A stretch of DNA of 64,000 nucleotides from contig NZ_PYOM01000011.1 in NCBI RefSeq assembly GCF_003026365.1, forward strand, positions 62,001-126,000, in the 5' to 3' direction. Position numbers and translations under genes: made by a program. This stretch comes from Photobacterium angustum (GTDB lineage Bacteria > Pseudomonadota > Gammaproteobacteria > Enterobacterales > Vibrionaceae). Positions 10,052-19,319 of this stretch are shown piece by piece. Below the pieces are notes generated by a model. That model had not been told where the DNA came from, did no database searches, and worked only from the letters and a program-made list of their open reading frames with translations. Position 1 is the first letter of the stretch. Each line of letters begins with the position of its first letter.

Positions 10052-10885
10052 TTATTTCGATTGTTGCAGTACCATATTATAAATTTTCACGACTTCTGCT
10101 GTTTCTCTAGCATCATGAACACGAATAATATGCGCACCTTTCATTGCTGCAATGGTAGCACAAGCTAAACTTCCTGCGAGACATTCAGCCGCTGGCTTAC
10201 CTAATAAATTGAATATCATTGATTTACGCGACATCCCGGCTAATACAGGTAAACCAAATTGATGAAATTGTTCAAATTTGGCCAACATTTGATAATTATG
10301 TTCAAGCGTTTTACCAAACCCAAAACCAGGATCTAGGATTAACTGCTGACGTGAAATACCAACATTTTCACACGCTGAAATTCGCTCACTCAGAAAATCG
10401 GAAACATCTTGAATAAGATGATTATAATTCGGTTGGTGCTGCATTGTACGAGGTTGGCCTTGCATATGCATCAAGCAAATCGGTACATTGGCTTTTGCGG
10501 CAACCTCTAATGCATTAGGCTCTTGCAACGCACGTACATCATTAATCAAATCAGCCCCTGCATTTACCGCCTCTTTCATGACCTGAGCTTTACTGGTATC
10601 AATTGAAATCCAACAATCAAAACGTTGACGGATAGCTTCAATAATCGGTACCACGCGATCTAACTCTTCATTAAGTGCCACCTCTTTAGCACCTGGTCGG
10701 GTTGACTCACCACCGATATCAATAATGGATGTGCCAGCTTGCAGCATGCTTTCCACATGATTTAGCGCATAATCAAGACGATTAAACTTCCCACCATCTG
10801 AAAATGAATCTGGCGTAACATTTAAAATACCCATGACCTGTGGGGTAGATAGATCTAAATTTTTATTACGACTGGTTAACTGCAT
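10052..10885 (-). CDS. folP: Dihydropteroate synthase
   Basis: FolP joins p-aminobenzoate to dihydropterin pyrophosphate in folate synthesis and is the target of sulfonamides. The 277-residue TIM-barrel protein shows both family signatures: MGILNVTPDSFSDGG near the start and GGESTRPGA (about 58-66), plus the DPGFGFGKT substrate loop. It lies between ftsH and glmM, with a terminator in front, so it may have its own promoter. Confidence 0.98.
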   Translation of the reverse strand: MQLTSRNKNLDLSTPQVMGILNVTPDSFSDGGKFNRLDYALNHVESMLQAGTSIIDIGGESTRPGAKEVALNEELDRVVPIIEAIRQRFDCWISIDTSKAQVMKEAVNAGADLINDVRALQEPNALEVAAKANVPICLMHMQGQPRTMQHQPNYNHLIQDVSDFLSERISACENVGISRQQLILDPGFGFGKTLEHNYQMLAKFEQFHQFGLPVLAGMSRKSMIFNLLGKPAAECLAGSLACATIAAMKGAHIIRVHDARETAEVVKIYNMVLQQSK

Positions 10886-10910
10886 CTACTATTCCATTTA
10901 ATTAAGATAA

Positions 10911-10941
10911 AAAAAACCCTGACCAAGGCCAGGGTTTTTAT
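10911..10941 (-). terminator. ftsH terminator
   Basis: AAAACCCTG (10913-10921) pairs with CAGGGTTTT (10930-10938), giving a T-run on the minus strand after ftsH. It partly separates ftsH from folP. Confidence 0.75.
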
Positions 10942-10952
10942 TCAACGCTAAA

Positions 10953-12908
10953 TTAAGCCTGAGGTTTTGTATCGGTATCGTCTTCTTTCGTCAACGCATC
11001 AATACCATCGCCAATTGGCTCATCAGGTGCTAATTCAGTTTCAGGTGCTTCTTTACCTGATGGTTTCATCGTATCTTCATCATCCACCCAACCTTTCGGT
11101 GCACGGATTTCTGCTTTACGTTCCATCAAGTCATCAATCTGACCTGCGTCAATAGTTTCATATTTCATCAATGCATCTTTCATTGCATGCATGATATCCA
11201 TATTATCAACTAGAATTTGACGAGCACGTTGATAGTTACGATCAATTAAGGTACGAACTTCAGTATCAATCAGTTTTGCAGTGTCATCAGACATATGCTT
11301 ACTTTGTGTAACTGAACGACCAAGGAATACTTCACCTTCATCTTCAGCATAAAGTAATGGACCTAACTTCTCAGAGAAGCCCCACTGAGTCACCATCTTA
11401 CGTGCAATATCAGTTGCGCGTTCGATGTCATTTGATGCACCTGTTGATACTTTATCTACGCCGTAAATCAATTCTTCAGCTAAACGACCACCGTAAAGAC
11501 TTGAAATCATTGACTCCAAGAACTCACGAGAGTGACTTACACGATCTTGCTCAGGTAAGTACATAGTTACACCTAGCGCACGACCACGTGGAATAATCGA
11601 TACTTTATATACAGGATCATGATCCGGCACTAAACGACCAATAATTGCGTGACCTGCTTCGTGATACGCAGTTGATTCTTTTTGCTCTTCAGACATAACC
11701 ATTGATTTACGCTCTGCGCCCATCATGATCTTATCTTTCGCTAATTCGAACTCAACCATCGAAACAGTACGCTTGTTACCACGAGCTGCAAATAATGCCG
11801 CTTCGTTAACAAGGTTTGCTAAATCAGCACCAGAGAAACCTGGTGTACCACGAGCAATCAATGACGGATTTACATCACCATCTAGTGGTACTTTACGCAT
11901 ATGAACTTTAAGGATCTGCTCACGACCGCGTACATCAGGAAGACCTACTACTACTTGACGGTCAAAACGACCGGGACGAAGTAACGCAGGGTCTAGTACG
12001 TCAGGACGGTTTGTTGCAGCAATAACGATAATACCCTCATTGCCTTCAAAGCCATCCATCTCAACTAGCATCTGGTTAAGTGTTTGCTCACGCTCATCAT
12101 GACCACCACCTACACCAGCACCACGTTGACGACCTACCGCATCGATTTCATCGATAAAGATGATACAAGGCGCAGCCTTTTTTGCTTGTTCGAACATGTC
12201 ACGCACACGAGATGCACCAACACCAACAAACATTTCAACAAAGTCAGAACCAGAAATAGTAAAGAACGGTACTTTCGCTTCACCTGCAATCGCTTTTGCA
12301 AGTAAGGTTTTACCAGTACCAGGAGGACCAACCATCAACACACCTGTTGGGATTTTACCACCTAGCTTTTGGAAACGGCTTGGATCACGTAAGTAATCAA
12401 CCAGTTCTTTAACGTCTTCTTTCGCTTCATCACAACCAGCCACATCGGCGAACGTTGTTTTGATTTGGTCTTCGCTCATCATACGCGCTTTAGATTTACC
12501 GAACGACATGGCACCTTTGCCACCGCCGCCCTGCATCTGACGCATAAAGAATATCCAAACACCAATTAATAGAAGCATTGGGAACCACGAAATGAAGATT
12601 GAAGCCAATAGGCTAGGCTCTTCAGGTGGTGTACCTGCAACAGCTACGTTAGCGTTAATTAAATCGTCTAACAGCTTAGGATCATTCGCGACAGGTAAGT
12701 ATGTTACATAGCTCGCATTATCACGTTTGGTTACAGTGATTTCACGATCATTGAATCGCACTTCCTTTATCTGATCCTGACCGATTTGACGGACAAATGT
12801 TGTATAGTCTACTTGACCACTTGCTTTACTACTGTTAGTTCCAAAACTTTGGAATACAGACATAAGAACAACAGCAATGACTAACCATAAAATCAAGTTT
12901 TTTGCCAT
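10953..12908 (-). CDS. ftsH: ATP-dependent zinc metalloprotease FtsH
   Basis: FtsH is the membrane-anchored AAA+ protease that removes misassembled membrane proteins and regulators such as LpxC and sigma-32. Two N-terminal membrane segments (about 4-22 and 103-122) bracket a periplasmic domain. Walker A is GPPGTGKT (194-201), Walker B IIFIDEID, the second region of homology RPGRFDR, and the zinc site HEAGH (416-420). I start it at the ATG at 12906-12908 (MAKNLILW, 651 residues), which matches E. coli; the frame stays open 29 codons further upstream into rlmE. It lies behind rlmE as in E. coli. Confidence 0.98.
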   Translation of the reverse strand: MAKNLILWLVIAVVLMSVFQSFGTNSSKASGQVDYTTFVRQIGQDQIKEVRFNDREITVTKRDNASYVTYLPVANDPKLLDDLINANVAVAGTPPEEPSLLASIFISWFPMLLLIGVWIFFMRQMQGGGGKGAMSFGKSKARMMSEDQIKTTFADVAGCDEAKEDVKELVDYLRDPSRFQKLGGKIPTGVLMVGPPGTGKTLLAKAIAGEAKVPFFTISGSDFVEMFVGVGASRVRDMFEQAKKAAPCIIFIDEIDAVGRQRGAGVGGGHDEREQTLNQMLVEMDGFEGNEGIIVIAATNRPDVLDPALLRPGRFDRQVVVGLPDVRGREQILKVHMRKVPLDGDVNPSLIARGTPGFSGADLANLVNEAALFAARGNKRTVSMVEFELAKDKIMMGAERKSMVMSEEQKESTAYHEAGHAIIGRLVPDHDPVYKVSIIPRGRALGVTMYLPEQDRVSHSREFLESMISSLYGGRLAEELIYGVDKVSTGASNDIERATDIARKMVTQWGFSEKLGPLLYAEDEGEVFLGRSVTQSKHMSDDTAKLIDTEVRTLIDRNYQRARQILVDNMDIMHAMKDALMKYETIDAGQIDDLMERKAEIRAPKGWVDDEDTMKPSGKEAPETELAPDEPIGDGIDALTKEDDTDTKPQA

Positions 12909-12957
12909 GTCACTCAAGGTGTTAACCTCGCGATAACTAAAAGATGAATGTAGATTA

Positions 12958-13587
12958 CTACAGTTTGTAACCTGTAGCCACAATATAGACTTCACGCGAG
13001 CGATCTCGCGAGGAATCTGGTTTACGAATTTTAACCACTTTGAACATACTACGAATCTCAGCTAGATATTGGTCAAAACCTTCGCCTTGGAAAACTTTTA
13101 CCGTAAAACTGCCATTCGGTGCAAGTACTTGTCGACACATATCTAGTGCAAGCTCAACAAGATACATCGCTCTCGGTTGGTCGGATGCAAGATTACCACT
13201 CATATTAGGTGCCATATCAGACATCACCACGTCAACCATATCTGGTTGAATGCGGTCCAATAGTGCATCTAACACTGCCTCTTCTCGGAAATCACCTTGC
13301 AGGAAACTAACGCCTGGAAGGGAATCCATTGGCAAAATATCACAAGCAATGACTTGCCCTTCACTGCCTACAATTTCTGCCGCATATTGTGACCAACCAC
13401 CTGGTGCAGCACCAAGGTCAACCACTGTCATGCCCGGTTTTAATAACTTATCTTTGTTCTGAATTTCTTCAATTTTAAAGAAAGCACGTGAACGATAACC
13501 ACGCTTCTGTGCTTCCTGAACGTATTTATCGTCGAAATGCTCTTTTAGCCAACGGCCAGAACTGCCGGATTGTTTTTTTCTACTCAT
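12958..13587 (-). CDS. rlmE: 23S rRNA 2'-O-methyltransferase (Um2552)
   Basis: RlmE (RrmJ/FtsJ) methylates U2552 in the A loop of 23S rRNA, needed for late 50S assembly. The 209 residues equal the E. coli length. The SAM site is [14 protein letters not shown]; the catalytic K-D-K-E set is represented by K38-region KIEEI, the [11 protein letters not shown] motif and [11 protein letters not shown]. It is the first gene of the rlmE-ftsH pair, divergent from yhbY. Confidence 0.98.
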   Translation of the reverse strand: MSRKKQSGSSGRWLKEHFDDKYVQEAQKRGYRSRAFFKIEEIQNKDKLLKPGMTVVDLGAAPGGWSQYAAEIVGSEGQVIACDILPMDSLPGVSFLQGDFREEAVLDALLDRIQPDMVDVVMSDMAPNMSGNLASDQPRAMYLVELALDMCRQVLAPNGSFTVKVFQGEGFDQYLAEIRSMFKVVKIRKPDSSRDRSREVYIVATGYKL

Positions 13588-13799
13588 GTCTAACCTAATG
13601 AGTTGAGATACTTGTTAAGTATACGTCTGCCAAAGGCTTTATCGCATCTAATTCATTAAAATGTACGATCAAAATGTGCAGTACAACTCAAACACTACAA
13701 ATTTTCATGCTGCCATAACGCAAACAAATTAGTCTTCTAGTCTAGATGGCGGTAGAATGTCACGTTTTCAACCCTAATAACTAAAAAAATAGAGTCATC

Positions 13800-14096
13800 A
13801 TGAATCTAAGCACCAAACAAAAGCAATTCCTAAAAGGTCTTGCTCACAATCTAAAACCAGTTGTACTTATGGGTGCAAACGGCCTAACAGAAGCAGTATT
13901 AGCTGAAATTGAAATTGCACTTAACCATCATGAATTGATCAAAGTTAAAGTTGCTACTGAAGATCGTGAAACTAAAGTTTTAATCGTCGACGCTATTGTT
14001 CGCGAAACTAAAGCTGAAAAAGTGCAGGTTATCGGTAAAACATTGGTTCTTTACCGCCAGAGTGAAGATCGTAAAATCGAGCTTCCTCGCAAATAA
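13800..14096 (+). CDS. yhbY: Ribosome-associated RNA-binding protein YhbY
   Basis: The 98-residue protein belongs to the CRS1/YhbY family, a KH-like RNA-binding fold found associated with pre-50S particles. Visible marks are the LKGLAHNLKPVVLMGANGLTE start (the family GxxG-like loop) and the QVIGKTLVLYRQS end. It is divergent from rlmE and convergent with greA, the same arrangement as in E. coli. Its exact role in 50S assembly is not settled. Confidence 0.95.
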   Translation: MNLSTKQKQFLKGLAHNLKPVVLMGANGLTEAVLAEIEIALNHHELIKVKVATEDRETKVLIVDAIVRETKAEKVQVIGKTLVLYRQSEDRKIELPRK

Positions 14097-14123
14097 AAAA
14101 GGCCGCCTAGCGGCCTTTTTTAT
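14094..14123 (+). terminator. yhbY terminator
   Basis: AAAGGCCGC/GCGGCCTTT with a three-base loop and a run of Ts, overlapping the yhbY stop codon. Confidence 0.9.
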
Positions 14124-14219
14124 ATCAACTATTAATACACAATCGCGCATTAACCGCTAATCGATATTGCCTATTTAAATAATTATATTTTCTGATGAAG
14201 ATAATTATCGTTGAAATTA

Positions 14220-14693
14220 CTAGATATATTTCACTTCTACAATTTCAAACTCTTTTTGGCCACCTGGTGTGGTAATCGCAACTTCATCACCTTCCATCTT
14301 ACCAATCAAACCACGCGCAATAGGCGAGTTCACTGAAATTAAGTTTTCCTTAATGTTCGCTTCATCATCACCAACAATACAGTAAGTCACTTCATTATCA
14401 GTATCTAAATCTAATAACGTGATTGTTGTACCAAAAATCACTTTGCCTGTATTTGGCATTGTTTTTACATCGATAATTTGAGCTACAGATAACTTGTACT
14501 CAATATCACGAATTTGCGCTTCACAAATACCTTGCTCTTCACGAGCCGCATGATATTCCGCATTTTCTTTTAAGTCGCCAAGCTCACGTGCTTCTGCGAT
14601 CGCCTGAGAAATAAGAGGGCGACGCTTCAACAATACTTCAAGTTCACTACGTAGCTTTTGTTCGCCACGTACAGTCATTGGCACTTTTTCCAT
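14220..14693 (-). CDS. greA: Transcription elongation factor GreA
   Basis: GreA enters the polymerase secondary channel and stimulates cleavage of backtracked RNA. The 157-residue product has the N-terminal coiled coil with the acidic tip ([17 protein letters not shown], in which D and E act in cleavage) and the C-terminal FKBP-like domain ending in [17 protein letters not shown]. The ribosome site GAGGT lies 10 bases before the ATG and can be covered by leader pairing (see the leader entry). Confidence 0.98.
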   Translation of the reverse strand: MEKVPMTVRGEQKLRSELEVLLKRRPLISQAIAEARELGDLKENAEYHAAREEQGICEAQIRDIEYKLSVAQIIDVKTMPNTGKVIFGTTITLLDLDTDNEVTYCIVGDDEANIKENLISVNSPIARGLIGKMEGDEVAITTPGGQKEFEIVEVKYI

Positions 14694-14699
14694 AAATAA

Positions 14700-14773
14700 A
14701 TTACCTCAATAACCTGATAGCGCACGCCAATTTCAGGTAATAAAAAAGCTAGCCCAATAGTGATTAGGCTAAC
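14700..14773 (-). promoter_or_regulatory. greA leader: early terminator plus ribosome-site-covering repeats
   Basis: In the minus transcript GTTAGCC (14767-14773) pairs with GGCTAGC (14748-14754) and is followed by six Ts, a typical intrinsic terminator about 50 bases before the greA start. Directly after it, ATTACCTGA (14733-14741) can pair either with TCAGGT (14712-14717) or with AGGTAAT (14700-14706), which contains the Shine-Dalgarno sequence. E. coli greA also has a leader terminator that releases the GraL small RNA; whether this is homologous is inference. Confidence 0.55.
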
Positions 14774-15267
14774 AGGGTATATGTCACGATGTTTATCATT
14801 TTAAACAAAGATGAACAAGAGATCATCCTCGTTGCGTCATTAATCTGTTTTTCGTTTTAATAACAGTCAAAAACAATGAATATGCTAAAAATACTATATC
14901 AATAATTCATAGTAACAAATCAATAGTTAAAATATTTACCACAAGAATAACCATTTCATGTACCACCTTTTTTTCATTGAGAAAAGTTATAACCTCACAC
15001 TTCAACAATATTTATACAAATATTCACTCAGATATTTTTCGCTGATTACCTAAATACAACTAAAAAACAAAATTAATTTAGAACTTTTATTGATTGGTAT
15101 AACACACTGATTAAATTAAAGATAAAAGCTAAAAAAAACAAAAAATGAATGCTCGTGAGGTATTTTTCAGTTTTTTTTACTAACATAAATCAGTAGACAC
15201 AAGTAAAAAGAACAGCATGCATTTGGCATAGAAATGCAACACATAAAAAATTTAAAAGGATTCGGTA
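14774..15267. other. AT-rich greA-porin intergenic region
   Basis: About 500 bases holding the divergent greA and porin control regions. I find no open frame of note. The porin side is strongly AT-rich with repeated A/T runs near 15120-15185; in Vibrio the corresponding ompU promoter is bound by ToxR, but I cannot assign a site. A 7-base perfect stem (TGCATTT 15218-15224, AAATGCA 15232-15238) lies in the porin leader and AAAGGA precedes its start. Confidence 0.5.
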
Positions 15268-16329
15268 ATGAACAAGCATCTTATTGCTCTAGCAGTAACA
15301 GCAGCAACTCTATCTGGCGCAGCATCAGCAGCACAAGTTTACTCAGACGACACATCTTCTCTTGCTATCGGCGGCCGTGTAGAAGCGCGTGCTCTTCTTT
15401 CTGATCAAGCAGACTCAAACGGTAAAGTATCTGACGAAGTTACTGATCAATCACGTGCACGTGTAAACATCGATGCGAAAACACAAATTGCAGATGGCGT
15501 ACAAGGTATTGGTTTTCTAGAAGAAGAAATTAAAAGCACTAAGGGTGACGCTCAACAGAACGAAACTCGCTACGTTTACGCTGGTGTAAACAGCGACCAA
15601 TACGGCCAAATCGTTTACGGTAAGGCTGACGGCTCTCTAGGTATGCTAACTGATTTCACTGATATCATGGCATACGCAGGTTCTGTAGTTGGTGGTACTA
15701 AGCTAGCAGTAGCTGACCGTACATCTAACAACTTAGCATACACAGGTAACTTTGGTGATCTAACATTCAAAGCAAACTACGTATTTGGCGGCGCGATTGA
15801 CCAAGGCGGCCAAGACGTTAATGATGCTCACGGTTTCTCAACAGGTGCGGTATATAACGTAGGTGATACTGGTCTTGCTCTAGGTGCTGGTTACGGCGAA
15901 CAACGTGGTCAAATCAAAGATGCCAAAGGTGTAGTTATTTCTGATTCACACAGCGCTCGTTCAGAACAAACTTTCGCTGTAGCATCTTACACAATGGGCG
16001 ACCTATACTTCGGTGGTCTTTACAAGTCAGGTCGTCGTGATGCTCTTAGCAACGATAATAAACTAACTGATACTCAAGGTTACGAAGTAGCAGCAGCTTA
16101 CACTATGGGTAAAACTGTATTCACGACTACTTACGGCTTCATGAAAGATGAAAACGCTCACAACGTATACGATGAGCTACAAAATGCAGCTGCAGTTGAT
16201 GCTACTTACTACTTCAACAGCAACTTCCGCACTTACGCTTCTTACACATTCAACATGCTTGATAAGGACAAAGTAGGTAAAGTTGCAGCATCTGACCAAT
16301 TCGTTCTAGGTGCTCGTTACGACTTCTAA
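15268..16329 (+). CDS. ompU: Major outer-membrane porin, OmpU/OmpL family
   Basis: A trimeric general porin for small hydrophilic solutes. A clear signal peptide (MNKHLIALAVTAATLSGAASA) is followed by alternating amphipathic beta segments and a C-terminal aromatic residue (LGARYDF) as required for Bam-dependent insertion; 353 residues is normal. The order greA-porin-dacB is that of V. cholerae ompU. Codon choice is strongly biased to preferred codons, as expected for an abundant protein. In Photobacterium the equivalent gene may be called ompL or ompH; I use ompU from position, which is inference. Confidence 0.88.
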   Translation: MNKHLIALAVTAATLSGAASAAQVYSDDTSSLAIGGRVEARALLSDQADSNGKVSDEVTDQSRARVNIDAKTQIADGVQGIGFLEEEIKSTKGDAQQNETRYVYAGVNSDQYGQIVYGKADGSLGMLTDFTDIMAYAGSVVGGTKLAVADRTSNNLAYTGNFGDLTFKANYVFGGAIDQGGQDVNDAHGFSTGAVYNVGDTGLALGAGYGEQRGQIKDAKGVVISDSHSARSEQTFAVASYTMGDLYFGGLYKSGRRDALSNDNKLTDTQGYEVAAAYTMGKTVFTTTYGFMKDENAHNVYDELQNAAAVDATYYFNSNFRTYASYTFNMLDKDKVGKVAASDQFVLGARYDF

Positions 16330-16355
16330 TCCTTGTGATTAAAGTAGAACAGATG

Positions 16356-16387
16356 AAGCGTCGACTTAGGTCGGCGCTTTTTTTATT
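16356..16387 (+). terminator. Porin terminator
   Basis: A 10-base stem (AAGCGTCGAC/GTCGGCGCTT, one G-T) with a TTAG loop, followed by a long T-run, 26 bases after the porin stop. Confidence 0.92.
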
Positions 16388-16489
16388 AGTTTTGTGTCAT
16401 TTTTAGTATTTATTTCCTCTCTCTTTTTACCCTACCCCATATAAACGTTATGATTAAGGCCTACCTTTTAACCAAGATTATGCCTTGAT

Positions 16490-17893
16490 ATGTTTAAAAA
16501 ACTGCTTTGCTCCGCATTAATTACTACCAGCTTCTATTCTTTCGCTGCGTTCTCACCTCAGCAAGCTATCGAACACCTCCCAAAAGGGAGTGATGTCGCA
16601 CTTCTTATTGTTAACCCAGCCACTAACAAAGTTATATACGATAAACGCGCAGATGAATTGCAAGCCCCAGCAAGTACCCAAAAAACGATCACCGCCCTTG
16701 CTGCAAAACTATATCTTGGTAATAACTTCCGCTTTGATACTTACCTTGAAACGAAAGGTAATGATATCATTTTGAAATTTAATGGCGATCCAACACTGAA
16801 ACGCAGTGATATTGCCAATTTACTTCGCCAACTAAAACAGCGAGGGGGTAGCATAATTAAAGGCAACCTATATCTAAACGGGAGTCACTTTACTGGTTAC
16901 GAGCGTGCTATTGGTTGGCCTTGGGATATTTTAGGCTCTTGCTATAGTGCACCATCAAGTAGTATCAGCTTAGAGCACAACTGTGTTCAAGGTGCGCTAT
17001 ACAGCAATAAATCTTTTGGCGATGTTACACGTGTAAATGTGCCTAGCCACCAGCCAATTCAAGCCAAAACATCTGCGATTGTGGTCTCGAAAGCACAGCA
17101 GAAAGAGCAGCACTGTCAGCTTTCAATGACATCTAATGATCGTAATATGTATCAAATTAGTGGCTGTATCCAACCTCGTAGAGATCCTCTACCACTTAAA
17201 TTTGCAGTACAGAACACCACTTTGTATTCAACCGCAGTTATTCAACAAGAGCTTAAGCGTGCAGGGATAAAATTAAACGGTAAGGTACTTCGTAACGATA
17301 AAATCAGCGGTAAAATCATCGCAACGCATCGCTCAGCTCCACTATCAACGCTTCTTGATATTATGCTGAAGCGCTCTGATAACTTATTTGCCGATAACAT
17401 TGCCAAAACCATTGGTGCAAAGTACTACAACCAAGCAGGTAGTTACACCAATGGCATTGAAGCGATTAAAGCGATACTAAAAGATAAAGCCGGTATCGAT
17501 CTTTCTGATACTGTGATGGTGGATGGTTCAGGCTTATCGCGTAATAACCGTTTAACGGCAAATGATTTAATGAAAGTGGTGACTTACATTTACCGTCATC
17601 CACAGCTTGGGTTGATGAACGATCTACCAGTATCAGGTAAAAGTGGCACGTTACAGTACCGTCGCAGTCTTCATGATGTTCCGTTAAAAGGAAAGATTAT
17701 TGCTAAAAGTGGCTCTTTATTCGGAACCTATAACCTTGCAGGTGTGATTAAGACCCACAACGGCAAACCGCTATTATTTGTGCAGTTAGTGACAAATTAC
17801 TATCCACATATGCATGATGGCAAAAAAGCAGCACTACCGCCGATTTACCAATTTGAAAAGCAGCTTTATAACTCACTCTATAAAAACTACTAA
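16490..17893 (+). CDS. dacB: D-alanyl-D-alanine carboxypeptidase/endopeptidase PBP4
   Basis: PBP4 trims and cuts peptide cross-links of peptidoglycan in the periplasm. A signal peptide (about residues 1-19, ending FAA) precedes the mature enzyme. The penicillin-binding motifs are in order: S62-T-Q-K65 (catalytic serine), S296-D-N298 and K384-S-G386. The long insert between the first two motifs is typical of class C low-mass PBPs, and 467 residues fits. It follows the porin and greA; in E. coli it adjoins greA directly. Confidence 0.97.
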   Translation: MFKKLLCSALITTSFYSFAAFSPQQAIEHLPKGSDVALLIVNPATNKVIYDKRADELQAPASTQKTITALAAKLYLGNNFRFDTYLETKGNDIILKFNGDPTLKRSDIANLLRQLKQRGGSIIKGNLYLNGSHFTGYERAIGWPWDILGSCYSAPSSSISLEHNCVQGALYSNKSFGDVTRVNVPSHQPIQAKTSAIVVSKAQQKEQHCQLSMTSNDRNMYQISGCIQPRRDPLPLKFAVQNTTLYSTAVIQQELKRAGIKLNGKVLRNDKISGKIIATHRSAPLSTLLDIMLKRSDNLFADNIAKTIGAKYYNQAGSYTNGIEAIKAILKDKAGIDLSDTVMVDGSGLSRNNRLTANDLMKVVTYIYRHPQLGLMNDLPVSGKSGTLQYRRSLHDVPLKGKIIAKSGSLFGTYNLAGVIKTHNGKPLLFVQLVTNYYPHMHDGKKAALPPIYQFEKQLYNSLYKNY

Positions 17894-17911
17894 ATAAGAG
17901 ACTAGATAGAT

Positions 17912-17967
17912 AAAAGCCGCTATTAAATACTTTCAACTTGAAAGATTCGAGAAATAGCGGCTTTTTT
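17912..17967. terminator. Bidirectional terminator between dacB and the MgtE-like gene
   Basis: AAAAGCCGCTATT and its complement AATAGCGGCTTTT enclose a second small repeat (CTTTCA/TGAAAG). T-runs on the plus strand, and A-runs before the stem, let it serve both convergent genes. Confidence 0.85.
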
Positions 17968-17983
17968 AATCCAAGCAGTCTTA

Positions 17984-18832
17984 CTAACCGAAACCTAGCA
18001 TCCAATTGACTGTCTTGAAGTAAATCACCATCCCTGTGATATCGACCATGGAAGCTAATACAGGGCTGACTAATACCGCAGGATCGAGATTTAATGATCG
18101 CGCTAGCATAGGTAAAATCCCACCAACGCTAGTAGAAATAACCACCTGAATAGCAATGGCGATCCCAATAGCAAATGCGATCGAGTCTAGTGTCATTCCT
18201 GCAGGTAACACCACATCCCCGCTAAAGAAAATCACCCGGCCAATGATCACTGCTGCAAGACTCAGCGCGATAATAATCGCAACTCTAAATTCTTTCCAAA
18301 GAACTAATAGCCAATCTTTTGAGCGTATTTCTTCCATTGCCAATGCTCGCACAACCAGTGTTGCAGCCTGCGAGCCAGTATTCCCTCCTGCTGCTGCAAT
18401 CACCGGCATATAAATCGCAAGTAGGACTAATTGACTCAAGGTATCTTCATAGTGAGAGATAATTAAGCCTGAGACAATGCCCATTAAAGCCAGCCCTACA
18501 ACCCAACCAATACGTTCTTTGACATGGTTTAAGACACTATTTTCTAAATAATGCCCAGTCGGTTCAACCTCTGAGCAAATCAACCCTAAACCACTGGCTA
18601 ACTGACGTGCTCGTATGTCTTCTTTTAATTCATCTAAACGATCTAATAAAATTTGCACATGCCGCAATGGACATTCATGCAACATAGCTAAAGCATCTGC
18701 GACTGGCATTTTTGCCAATAATTGCGCTTGTTCATCTAGATCATATTTCAAAAAAGCATTACGTACTGCTAACGCCTCTTTTTGAGCAATATGGATTGTT
18801 GCAGCATAAGCTGCATAGTTCATTACCGCCAT
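17984..18832 (-). CDS. Short MgtE-family Mg2+ transporter lacking the CBS domains
   Basis: The C-terminal half is the five-helix MgtE channel domain (first helix about 108-127) with the pore signature PVIAAAGGNTGSQAATLVVRA (GGNTGSQ at 149-155) and a conserved end (DPAVLVSPVLASMVDITGMVIYF). Full-length MgtE has a helical N domain and two CBS domains that sense Mg2+; here only about 105 residues precede the first helix, enough for a shortened N domain and no CBS pair. The ATG follows GGGAG at seven bases. Transport of Mg2+ or another divalent cation is inferred from the family; gating must differ from full-length MgtE. Confidence 0.85.
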   Translation of the reverse strand: MAVMNYAAYAATIHIAQKEALAVRNAFLKYDLDEQAQLLAKMPVADALAMLHECPLRHVQILLDRLDELKEDIRARQLASGLGLICSEVEPTGHYLENSVLNHVKERIGWVVGLALMGIVSGLIISHYEDTLSQLVLLAIYMPVIAAAGGNTGSQAATLVVRALAMEEIRSKDWLLVLWKEFRVAIIIALSLAAVIIGRVIFFSGDVVLPAGMTLDSIAFAIGIAIAIQVVISTSVGGILPMLARSLNLDPAVLVSPVLASMVDITGMVIYFKTVNWMLGFG

Positions 18833-19319
18833 GGCGAATCTCCCGACTAGCTGTTTCTCTATAGAGAAAAGGTAACGACCACCACATTAACATTTACAAT
18901 AAATCCTAGCGCACCACATAACGATACAACCGCGCCATCATGCGCAACGTGGATTTACAGCATATATTATGGATAAGTAATAGGAGGAAAATTACAGGAG
19001 ATGTGTCAAAGATGAATAATTTCAAAAAGAGGGTTACGAGACATGACTCCGAGCCTGGCAGCACGGAATATACTATTTAATACCGTTACCTAGGCTAATT
19101 TTCCAGCTTCATACTGGGGGGATGGTCGGTATTGTTCATTAAAATATCCAAGAAGAATGCATCGCTTACTGCGACGCCAGTATCTTACGTTAATAAATCT
19201 GAACAGCAACTGATTAGACTTATGATATAAAATTCCCATGAGTTATATGTGATTATGTTTTTAACAATAAAAAAAGCCGAACGTTAATGTTCGGCTTTTC
19301 ATTTAGTCGCTAGTATTAC
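18833..19319. other. Long untranslated region upstream of the MgtE-like gene
   Basis: About 490 bases with no convincing gene. On the minus strand it is the leader of the MgtE-like gene: it has several local repeats (CCAG...CTGG near 19110) and a perfect 16-base palindrome, TTTCTCTATAGAGAAA (18854-18869), 22 bases before the start codon. The carB terminator occupies the right end. A plus-strand 22-codon frame at 19012-19080 exists but has poor ribosome-site spacing. Confidence 0.45.
19266..19300 (-). terminator. carB terminator
   Basis: AAAAGCCGAAC (19272-19282) pairs with GTTCGGCTTTT (19289-19299); the minus-strand T-run follows, 20 bases after the carB stop. Confidence 0.92.

Noticed and set aside
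19012-19080. 22-codon plus-strand frame in the region between carB and the MgtE-like gene
   Set aside because: Ribosome-site spacing is about 12 bases, no hydrophobic or conserved pattern is visible, and the region is more likely the leader of the opposite gene.
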